64,000 nucleotides of DNA. It comes from Lathyrus oleraceus (taxonomy: Eukaryota > Streptophyta > Magnoliopsida > Fabales > Fabaceae). Numbering within the stretch: position 1 is the first letter of the stretch; the number at the start of each line of letters is the position of its first letter. The notes beneath the pieces are model-generated. The model made no database searches. It worked only from the letters and a program-made list of their open reading frames with translations, and was not told the DNA's origin. Made by a program: the position numbers and the translations under genes. Where the stretch lies: the NCBI RefSeq assembly GCF_024323335.1, contig NC_066585.1, positions 530,392,582 through 530,456,581 on the forward strand, given 5' to 3'. Of the stretch, positions 10,461 through 19,932 are shown piece by piece.

Positions 10461-11770
10461 TGCATTGACCGTGTAAATTATTTTTACACTTTTATCCAAT
10501 AAAATTATAACATCTGTTATTTATATCCGTATTTTAAAATTAAACGTGTGAGTTGACGATAAGGGTGCTCAAAAAAATCGGTTATTCATAACTAAATTGG
10601 TATTCAAATTGTTTCACTTTTAAAAAACCAAACCAAATACTAAAATAAAAATTTGGGTATCCATTTTATTATCCAAATATAAATCGTTATCCATTATAAA
10701 AATTTGGTTTTCTTATTTGATATTCAAATTTTACTATGCGTCAAATTTTTATATTTGTCTATTTTTATGTCTTATCACATTATAAATTGACTTTATTTTT
10801 TTAAATTTTTTAAATTTTTTTTAAAAAATTATTTTAAAAAAAAATTCAGAACTTTTATTTTTTCACAAAAAATATTATATTCGAATTTCTTTTTTCGAAA
10901 AAATTATATTTGATATTTTTTTCATCCAAATTATTATTTTCTTCTAAATAAAAAAAACAATATCAAAAATATTTTGTATTTTTTAAGTAAAATAGTTTCT
11001 TTTTTAAAAAAATTTAGATTTTTTTTGATAATCTTTTTAATTTTCAAAAAGGTTATTTTTTTCAAATTTTCAGAATAAATAAAACTTTTATTTAAAAAAA
11101 AATAATAATAATAATTTTTTATAATTTCAGAATAGAAATTATTTTTTTTATTTTCAGATTTTTTTTATTTTTGATTTTCATTTTTTTTAAATAAATTTTT
11201 TTCAGTTATTTTTATTTTTTAGAATAATTTATTTTTTAAGATTCTTTTTTCCTTTTCAGAATATAATTTGATTATTTCCAATTTTCTTTTATATATATAT
11301 TTTTCTTTTTTCTGAATATTTTTTATTTTATTTTTCTAAAAAATTTTTTTTTATGTTTTTTAAATTTTAAAAGAAAAAATATTTTAAAACCTCATAAATT
11401 TTAAAAACTAATATTAAATTTTATGTTTTTAAAAATTATTTTTAAAATTTGTATATATATGTTTTTAAAAATTGTTTTGAAATTTTATGTTTTTAAATTA
11501 AAAAATTAATATTAAATTTAAAAAATAATTTTTAAATTAAATTAAATAATTTTGATTAAAATCAAAACCTATTTAAAACCGATTTTAAACTGGTTCGAAA
11601 CCAATTCGGAACCGGTTTAAAATTTTAAATTGATTTTTGTGAAAAGTTGTTTGGTTTATAAACCATAACTATGAAAATGGATTGGTTCATATTAATGGTT
11701 ATCCATGCACACCTCTACTTGGCGGGATACACGTCTCTTATTGATTGACGGTGTATACATTGTGAGTGTA
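10461..11770. mobile_element. MITE interrupted by a hAT-like insertion
   Basis: Positions 10,461-10,560 (TGCATTGACCGTGTAAA at the start) and 11,719-about 11,770 (GGCGGGATACACG, TTGATTGAC) together match the small MITE at 8,237-8,391 read in reverse. The intact copy shows what the site looked like before the insertion. The right end is worn, so its limit is approximate. Confidence 0.65.
10561..11718. mobile_element. hAT-like non-autonomous element
   Basis: The left end is AAGGGTGCTCA and the right end in reverse is GTAGAGGTGTGCATGG, so the inverted termini are imperfect. Both ends continue into matching GGTTAT(T/C)CAT-like sequence. The flanking octamers are TTGACGAT and TTGGCGGG, consistent with a decayed 8-bp duplication. 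The interior is low-complexity poly-A/poly-T with no coding capacity. Confidence 0.55.
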
Positions 11771-12066
11771 TTTTTTTTTCAAAGTAAAATTGGAAGATGA
11801 ATTTCAGGAATGAACCATACTATGAGAATGATTCTAATTTAGCCAAAGTTTTATTAAATATTAAAGGACATGATAGGACAATAAAGTAATATATTTATTA
11901 TATTTATAAGTGTTTCATACAATAAGATAAGAAATCTATTATTAATTTTAAATAATCAATAAAATATTTTAAAACTTTAATGTAATTAAGTAAATTTAGA
12001 TATATTAAAGGAAAATTAAGTGATACTATTAAAAAAAAAAGTTTAAAAAAGAGTAAAACTTTAAAA
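11771..12066. other. AT-rich spacer, no gene seen
   Basis: Low-complexity AT-rich sequence. An open frame on the minus strand runs through the adjacent TA tract and is not credible. Confidence 0.45.
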
Positions 12067-12091
12067 AATTCTTCTTTTAAAAAAATTAAAG

Positions 12092-12133
<42 letters not shown>

Positions 12134-12160
12134 CTTTAATTTTTTTTAAAAGAAGAAGAA
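12067..12160. repeat. Hairpin built around a TA tract
   Basis: Left arm TTCTTCTTTTAAAAAAATT and right arm AATTTTTTTTAAAAGAAGAA are inverted around AAAGTTA(TA)nTAACTTT. Together they form a nearly perfect snap-back structure about 95 nt long. Confidence 0.75.
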
Positions 12161-12828
12161 ATAAAAGTATATGGATAGATTGTCTGTCTAGTAAGATACA
12201 ACACAACATATTTGTAACACCATGTATAATATACATCTATAAAATACATTATACGAAATATTAATTTGAACTGTTATATTACAAGTGACTAAAAACATCA
12301 TTATATACATGTCCATAACGTAAAATACAAAGCATGGTACATGACATACAATATTGCCTAAACAAAAACTAAGGCCTATGTACAGTATCTTCATTGCACA
12401 TAATTCACAGCGGAAAATCACGATAACGAAGTCTTCGAAACGTCGTCGAACAACCTTGTCGTTGCATGTAACCTGCAAAGAACTACCTGAAAAACAATAA
12501 TAATGGTGGGGTGAGATAATAATATCAGTGAGTTCTCCTATCATATGGATTCACTCGGCTCTAAAGGGATCTCTTATTGGTTCTTGACGTAAGCCTTTCA
12601 TCTTCGTTATAGTTGTGTACACTTCCACAATAGAATAAAGACTTAAGCGTCTAAGAGAATCTACGCTTCGTATGGAAACATACAACATGAGTTCACACAA
12701 CTCAACGAATCACTAGGCGAGAATACAAACTATAACACAAGAGTGATTATCATACATCGATCACAAAGTTCTACTAATCCATCAGTCAAATAGGTCAATG
12801 GTATACTATACATCTAATCCACGGACAC

Positions 12829-13150
12829 ACTGACCACCATATTTGGCCAACGGTAGTACCCAACCTCCACCATGTAGAATACATTATCTACCGGATGTGG
12901 CCACCGTTATCCTAGCCTCCACCGTGTGGTGATAGTCAATCCATCAGATATGATCAACACTAGTCCTAGCCTCAACTGAATGGATAACACAATCCAAAAG
13001 ATATGACCAACGATACTCATAGCCTCCACTGAATGGAATGTATTAAAGTCCGTTCCACCATATATGGCCAACGGTAGTCCTAGTCTCCACTGAATGGATA
13101 CATAATCCACCAGATATGACCAATGACACTCCTAGCCTCCACCGTGTAGA
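12829..13150. repeat. Minisatellite, about six units of 53-58 bp
   Basis: Each unit contains a variant of GATATG(A/G)CCAACG.TAGTCCTAGCCTCCAC followed by TGAATGGAT or CGTGTAGAAT. The units are about 70-85 per cent alike by eye. The array sits inside LTR-like repeat T, where other copies carry a different short-unit array. Confidence 0.8.
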
Positions 13151-14089
13151 ATACGCTTAATAGAGTTACAATTATAGGTCTTACTAATTCATCTTTCTCG
13201 GTTACTACTCTATATAAGTCTCGATCTCAAGACAAACATGAATATGGGTTATTTCCGAATACGCGACTAGTATACTATTCCATGAGATTATATCACAATC
13301 ATAATATAACATAATATATTTCCATACAAGCTCGTTGAGTCGCAACTATGATATTGTTCCCCATATATACCTCTGGAATTCTCGTGGATGGGATAACTCA
13401 TCTTTAGCGACTACTCACTCATGGATGCACACCTAGACACCTCTTACATTTGATTATCGCAACCTAAGTTATTTATCATAACCTAAGTTATTTATCATAA
13501 CCTAAGTTATCTTTCTAATTTTGTTCACCTAATTATAACTCTAGGTTTTAGTCTCACTCATCATTATAGGTTTTAATCCATTATTGTTCATTCAATGCAA
13601 ACATATTATAACATAAGCCATAAGGCACACATAAGCAAAGAAAGGTATAATACATTCACTAAGAGAAAACATGCAAATAAGTATCATCTAACATCATAAT
13701 CAGATAGAGCTTTAAACAAGTTTTCCAACGCATCCGACCACGTCTCATTTCAACGTTGCTAGAATTTTCATGACAACAAATTTCGCAAAGTAAGATTTAC
13801 AAGACAAAATCACTAAAAATTCTACTTTTAACCCAGCTTCTTCAACCTTTAACCATTCAAACCCTAAGAAAACATGTCCTAACATACTCAAACATTTAAG
13901 CATTATTCTAAGACACATGCAATACCACTTCGTCATCAATAATCGACCAATATTCGGGATTCAAGTATGTTTCTTCTTGCCAAATGGTAAAGCATTGGAC
14001 TGACTCTCCAATGTATTTGACTTTATGTCAATCAAAACTATGATTCCCGTTTTATGGTGGAAACAGAGAAACAAGTTATCTTCACAAAT

Positions 14090-14350
14090 CAGAGGACTCT
14101 CGCTTAGCGAGCTCAATCGACGGCCTCAAGCAAGCTCTCGCCTAGTAAGCTCCAAGCGAAGTCTCAGCGAGACAAATAAGAATATCCAAAGTAACAAAAT
14201 CATATGCCTTGCTTAGAGAATACATAGCGATCTCTAAGTGAGCCCTCACTCAGCGAGACATCCCTCTCGCTTAGCGGCCATGACAGAAAACAGTTTTCTA
14301 TGTAACATGAGTGCTCGTTTAGCGAGCTCATTCTCGCCTAGCGAGGATAA
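14090..14350. repeat. Cluster of CTCGC(T/C)TAGCGAG palindromes
   Basis: At least six full or partial copies of CTCGCTTAGCGAG-like palindromes, seen near 14,097, 14,138, 14,253, 14,268, 14,312 and 14,333. They lie where sister copies of the repeat carry CCAATCGATTGG palindromes. Confidence 0.7.
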
Positions 14351-14735
14351 CAGAGTCAGCCACTGCAAAAACTCAAAGAGGAAGAATAAACATCTTTTCC
14401 TATATAACACATACCAACACCTCAATATATCATGTTTAAATACAAACATATATACATCAATAAGATAGACATACATCAAGATTAATTTTCACACATAAGT
14501 ATATTATACACGAAACCTAATTCCTAAATCATGCATTTCCCCACTAAAGATAAATCTACCTAGGAACCCACCTTTGATATATGAAGATTGATGATGAAAT
14601 TGAGATGATTTGCTTCTTGATTCAAGCTCTCTTCTTCTTATTCCAAGTTTCCCCTTTTCCTCTTATTTCTCTTATCTTCTCCTTTCTCTTCTTTCTCTCC
14701 TCTTCTTTCTTACTTACTACAAATAGTAAGTGGTT

Positions 14736-14737
<2 letters not shown>

Positions 14738-14832
<95 letters not shown>

Positions 14833-14833
14833 A
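14738..14833. repeat. (TA)n followed by (GA)n microsatellite
   Basis: About 35 TA units with one break near 14,796, then about 12 GA units. Confidence 0.95.
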
Positions 14834-14849
14834 ATATCTTAGAGTGAGA

Positions 14850-15640
14850 TATTTATCTTCTAGAGGATAATTGACTATTCATTAATGTTACTAAAATGTT
14901 CATTTCTTTTACTTATTAATAATGTTAATTGAATTAAGCTCAAATGAGTTCACTAATTACTCTATTTTTCCCAACTAACAACAAATAGAGCACATATGAG
15001 CTCAATCTGTCTCAACTGACAATAATTAGAACATATAGGAGCTCAATATATCTCAATTGATAACGAAAAAATCACTTAAGAGGATATAAGATATTTTAAT
15101 ATTAGTTTTACTTTGACATCAAATCATAAAATTTAAAAAAATTATATTCTTTATTTTATTCATTTTTATAAGTAGTTAATTTTTTAGTCTCAACAACATG
15201 TTTAGAATATAATATTATGAGAAAATATAAAGTAAAAAGATTCAATACAAACAACCAACTTTAATGTTCTTTATTTTATTCATTTTTTATAAATATTTAA
15301 TTTTTTAGTTTTAACAACTTGTTTACAATATAATATTGTAATATCTCACATCCTCTTAAGTGCTTTGTTTCTTGTCAGTTGAGACAGATTGACCTCATAT
15401 ATGCTCTATTTATTGTTAGTTAAGACAAATTAAGCTCCTATGTGCTCTACTTGTTGTCAGTTGGGACAAATAGAGTAATTAGTGAACTCATATGAGATAA
15501 ATTAGTAATAAATTCTCATAATCCTTCCTAGTTGGTAAGAGAGGACATTATAGTATTTTGGCAAAGAGTGGAACTTTCGAGGTTTGAAGGAATTAACAAG
15601 GGTAAAATAATTACTTATCCTCTATAAGACAAACATCCTT
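14850..15640. repeat. Large foldback element with arms of 250 bp or more
   Basis: Left arm 14,850-15,094 and right arm 15,339-about 15,640 are inverted copies. Landmarks are GAGTTCACTAATTACTCTAT (left) against its reverse at about 15,472, GTCTCAACTGACAA against TTGTCAGTTGAGAC, and CACTTAAGAGGATAT against CATCCTCTTAAGTG. The outer ends, ATAGAGGATAA-like on both sides, define the limits. The loop (15,095-15,338) holds two direct copies of a 75-bp segment (about 15,146 and 15,266). No coding capacity. Confidence 0.75.
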
Positions 15641-15738
15641 ACTACATATCAGTTCATTTACCATTTTCTTCATTCATTTTCTCATTATTGGTAAAAGTTG
15701 AGAGAAAGAAGAGAAGAAGAATAACTCATGGAAGGAGC

Positions 15739-16145
15739 CACTACAACAAACAAGACCTTAGACAGCGCTTTTTTTAGCCTTAGACAGCGCTTTAAAGCGC
15801 TGTCTAAACCTCCGCTGCTAAAGGTTTAGACAGCGCTTTTTTAAATCTTAAAAGCGCTGTCTAAGCCCCCCCCCCTTAGACAGCGCTTTGGCCAAAAGCG
15901 CTTTATAAGACCCTCTTATTTTAAATTTTTTAGGTATACCTTAGACAGCGCTTTTGAAAAGCGCTGTCTAAGCCCCACCCCCTTAGACAGCGCTTTGGCC
16001 AAAAGCGCTTTCTAAGACCCTCCTATTTTAATTTTTTTAGGTATACCTTAGACAGCGCTTTTCAAAAAGCGCTGTCTAAGCCCCCCCCCCCCCCCCCCCC
16101 CCCCCCCTTAGACAGCGCTTTTGCCTAAAGCGCTGTCTAAGGTAC
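15739..16145. repeat. CACTA 1 left subterminal repeat array
   Basis: About a dozen copies of CTTAGACAGCGCTTT in both orientations, mostly paired as hairpins of the form CTTAGACAGCGCTTTT...AAAAGCGCTGTCTAAG. In En/Spm elements, arrays in this position bind the element's own regulatory protein. A run of 27 C lies at 16,081-16,107. Confidence 0.92.
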
Positions 16146-16429
16146 ACGAAATTTTTTGAAGCTTTTGTTTTAAACCACATTTTTTCCAGGTTTATAAACC
16201 AGAATTTCTACCTGTTTTCAACCAGATTTTGACAGACAATTATCACATTTTATATATGCCATTTTGGCCTTTTTTCTACCAATTTTTGGCTAACAAATAT
16301 ATATATATACAAATTCAAACCAATTTTGCCTTAAATGTATCAAAATATATACAAATTTATGTACACATTTACAAGTCATTACATATACTACAAATGTACA
16401 CATTAATTACACAAATTTATGAAAAAACA

Positions 16430-19400
16430 TTGAGCTCTATCATGAATTGACACCACTCCTCTTTGATTTCGTCCACTTGATCCTTTGTATAAAATGCACA
16501 CTTGAATTCCTCAAAGTACTACATAATAATATAACATATTTTGAATTAATTCCAACTATTTAATTATATGAGATATGTGTAAATATAAAAATAACTCATA
16601 AGTTAGAAATACATACATCGGTGGGAATCATTAATCGGCCCAAAGCAAGAGTATCTCGCATAAACCTCAACATGAAATACCCGCAATCTATTTGATTACG
16701 TTGTTGAGGACACTACATATGAAAAAAAAATATGGATTATAAATCCTAAGTTTTATCAAGTGTCATCACTAATATAATAAAAAATGTGGTAATTAAAAAT
16801 ATACCGCCACTTTAATCCATGTAATGGAGTTGGCGCCCCTCCTTGAGGTTTGGATATCTCGTTGGGCCCGAAAAGCTTGTAGGACGCTAATAAAATAAAA
16901 ATGAAGCAATTAGAACAATTCACATAAACTAAGAAAAATTTTGAACATTCTCACTTACGTGTCAATTAGGACCTTCATATCCGGGTATGTTGTCCAATCA
17001 TTTCCTAACGAGTCAAGATAATACACAATTTCTCGGATAGGATTGATTGCGAGCAACAACCAATGTCCACTGTAATGATTAGGCAAATGTTAGATGGTAA
17101 CTTGGAAAATAATTATAATAGATGAATTTAGAATGAAATGCTAACCGGTATTAAACGGTATAAAAAACAACTTCTCCGCATCTTTATTGTCATTGAGGAT
17201 CCGAAGAACGTACTCCGTCACGGTATCCGGTCTATTTAAGATTAAAACTAAGTTGACGGTCGCGGGTGCTAAGAATCCGAATGACACGTCCAAACCATTG
17301 GGGCGCATCAATTTGTCATACAAAAACCTAATATAAAAACATCATTAACACCTCTTTTGAAACATAAAGTAAACCGGATTAACATAAAGTAAACATCATT
17401 AACATAAGTTGTTTAATTAATAAAACAAAGTAGACCGGATTTACCTAATATATGTATTGACAACGTTGACGCCGATTTCTTCATGACTAAAAACTTGCAT
17501 GAAGTCTTCATTACCAATCATTTGGTCGTAATCAAAGCCGAAAATCCCTACCTCCATATGTACATTCCGAACACCTCCGGTCGGTATATCGGTCATCTCT
17601 AGAAATGTCCTGAGGCACGACCTATACTTGGTGGTAGGTTTTTTCCTAGCTACGGTCTTCTTAGCACCAGAACTTTTTACCCGTGCGGAGGCGTTGCTAA
17701 CCTCCTTTTTTGTTGTGCGGAGGCATTGCTAACCTCATTTTCTTGAAGCTACATGTCATATAAATAGTTAGATCAAATTAAGAATGTAACAACTTCCATG
17801 AATATATGTCATATAATTGTATATTACCTCTTTTCTTGAAACCGTGGACTCGGTATGCCGTGGAATCGCATTATCTTTTGATTTGGATTTTGTGGGAGTC
17901 TATTTAACATAACCAAGGAAAATATGTAAGTAAAATTTTAAGCATAAATTTTAAACTTTGAATATACACATTAAAGTTAACATAAGTTTTAAGCATACCT
18001 CATATCCTACGCATATGAGGTTTGTCGGCCATGCAACAAACGAACCTACTGCTTCGTGCACCGTTGTTGCATCCGAATCATCGCTAGGATATGGTAATGC
18101 TGCATTCGGCTCAACTGCAATATCAACTGATACCTTCAAACATCCAGCAGGGAGCTCTCTAGTGTGGAGTAATACTCCGCTAACGTTATGCACTTTTCCC
18201 TTGCCAACCATCCGATAGTATGGTGACGACAAATACAGCTGACAATGGGAAATGCCCTAAAACCAATAATAACAAGAAATCGTTAATGTGTATATATGTC
18301 AAATACATAATTTAAGCAAATAGTTCAATTTAAGACAATTATATGTAATTACCTCTGGAATGTTCGGCTGAAAGGTACAGTTGATACTGTTTTTGTCCGA
18401 AGCATCTCTGTATACTGTTGAGGCGCTAACCTCTCTTTCTCTCCTCAATGCATCAAGCTCAGCTTGCATGGCTTCCAATCTTGCATGAAGCTCCCGATTA
18501 CTAGGAGCCTTTCCTTTTTTAATACTCAGGGAGGTCGGAGTGACTCCAAATCCCTTACCCCTCACCCGACCAGAATACTCAGGGACATCTAATGCCCGAC
18601 TAAGTATGCCCTTAGTATCATCGGGAGATAAAGACTGAGATAGCTCCTCCTGAAAAATCAGATGAATACCGTATACTTGTCAAATATTTGTGTATAAAAA
18701 TGTTATTCAATTAATGAAAAAATGTTATACTTACACATTTCTGGTATACGTGTAAAACTTCTTCTTGAGGAACTCCAGATTTGCCCACACGGACTTCCTT
18801 CCACAAAACATGTGCAGGAAGAGATGTTTCTGAACTTTCCTCCTTTTGCAGCTACACATTAAGTCATACAATTTGATCAGATAAAACTAATATATGATGA
18901 ACAAATTTGTTATCGCAATTTATAAATACTTACCATGGATTGTTCTAAGCGTCCATATCCGACACGTCCTTTTCGGTATGGATATGCGGGACTTGATGCT
19001 CTTTCCCGATTTGTAGCAATTATTCTTTGAAAAACCGGGTCTTGTCTTTTGGATTTGAAAGCTTCCCATTCTTCAGCCGATATCAAACTTTCATATTTTT
19101 TAGGAAGCTCCGCATCCACAAAATTACCATCCGCATCCTTAAGGAACTTGGATGATAAAAATGTCCGAAACCCTCTTAGAAGCTTTCCGGCCAATTTCAT
19201 ACAAAAACCTCTTCTTTCTTCTTCGATGTTAAAACATCGCTAAGAAAAACATACAGATTGATAGTTAGTATCGGTAATTGAAAAAACATAATTGATACCG
19301 TATAATTAAGGGCCAAATGATTGTACCTTTATCTCACTCCAAATTTTTTCTTTGGACTCATTCAGCTCTTTGTTTCTCCAATCATCACATGTAATGGGAA

Positions 19401-19607
19401 TTTCATTCCTTACTAGTGCACCGATATAAAACTAGTTAAGGTATGCCCATTAGGTTCTATAAGTTGTCCCTGGTTGTTCCAATAGACATCTAGTATGATG
19501 CCTCGAGATCTTCCTTGGACCACCCTTCTCATTACTGTGATGCCTCTTCGAATTTCTTCTTCCGCGGATACTTTTTTACTAACTTCCTCATGTTGGTCAT
19601 CAGCCAT
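16430..19607 (-). pseudogene. CACTA partner gene: DUF8039-like region and Ulp1 (C48) protease, multi-exon, probably broken
   Basis: Exon-like coding blocks on the minus strand start at MADDQHEE (19,607) and end near 16,430. In order: an N-terminal part (19,330-19,607), an En/Spm transposase-like block containing FLSSKFLKDADGNF (18,934-19,240), a coiled region RLEAMQAELDALRRERE (18,420-18,500), and a DUF8039-like domain (18,000-18,260). A basic linker (17,640-17,755) follows, then a Ulp1 cysteine protease domain (16,615-17,330). The protease residues are visible: His in GHWLLLAINP (17,040-17,066), Asp in YYLDSLGNDW (about 17,005-17,035), Gln and Cys in QIDCGYF (about 16,680-16,700). Two lesions appear: a 2-nt insertion near 19,424 in SFI|GALV, and an acceptor at 17,070 that lacks one base needed to keep NTG-GHW in frame. 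Ulp1 domains are common in plant CACTA and MULE elements. Their role is not settled. Confidence 0.72.
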
Positions 19608-19640
19608 GTCTAACCTGTAATAAACCAAGGAAACCATCAA

Positions 19641-19920
19641 ATATCAAATATAACTTATAATCAAAGCAATTGAAAACAAAAAAATAAAGAAATCATGCAT
19701 TATCAGATATAACTTATAATCAAAGCAATTGAAAACAAAAATATAACGAAATCATGCATTATCAGATATAACTTATAATCAAAGCAATTGAAAACAAAAA
19801 AATAAAGAAATCATGCATTATCAGATATAACTTATAATCAAAGCAATTGAAAACAAAAATATAATGAAATCATGCATTATCACATATAACTTATAATCAA
19901 AACAATTGAAAAAAAAAATA
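19641..19920. repeat. Tandem repeat, about five units of 59 bp
   Basis: Units contain ATCATGCATTATCAGATATA, ACTTATAATCAAAGCAATTG and an A-rich tail. They lie between the two genes of CACTA 1, right after the 3' end of the transposase gene and before the start of the partner gene. Confidence 0.9.
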
Positions 19921-19932
19921 TGACTCAAATCA

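Larger units (their letters stand above)
12212..14840 (-). repeat. LTR-like repeat T, minus-strand copy
   Basis: Read on the minus strand, this shares its order of landmarks with 24,671-26,965 and 46,704-48,941. These are GGGTTCCTAGGTAG, a TA microsatellite, a palindrome cluster, GAGAC...GTCGGATG.GTTGGAAA, a short-unit minisatellite, GGGATCTCTTA / AAGAGATCCCTTTAGAG, TCTCACCCCAC.ATTATTATTGTT, and a terminal GTGTTACA at 12,212. The same terminal GTGTTACA next to a Met-tRNA primer site at 61,031-61,055 indicates these are LTRs of a chromovirus-type Ty3/gypsy family. No internal region accompanies this copy, so it is probably a solo or truncated LTR. Confidence 0.6.

Noticed and set aside
10461..10560. 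Promoter of the peptide gene extended into the upstream MITE
   Set aside because: A TATA-like word lies much closer to the start codon, and nothing shows the MITE drives transcription.
12829..13150. CRISPR-like array
   Set aside because: Units are degenerate and contiguous without unique spacers, and the genome is eukaryotic.
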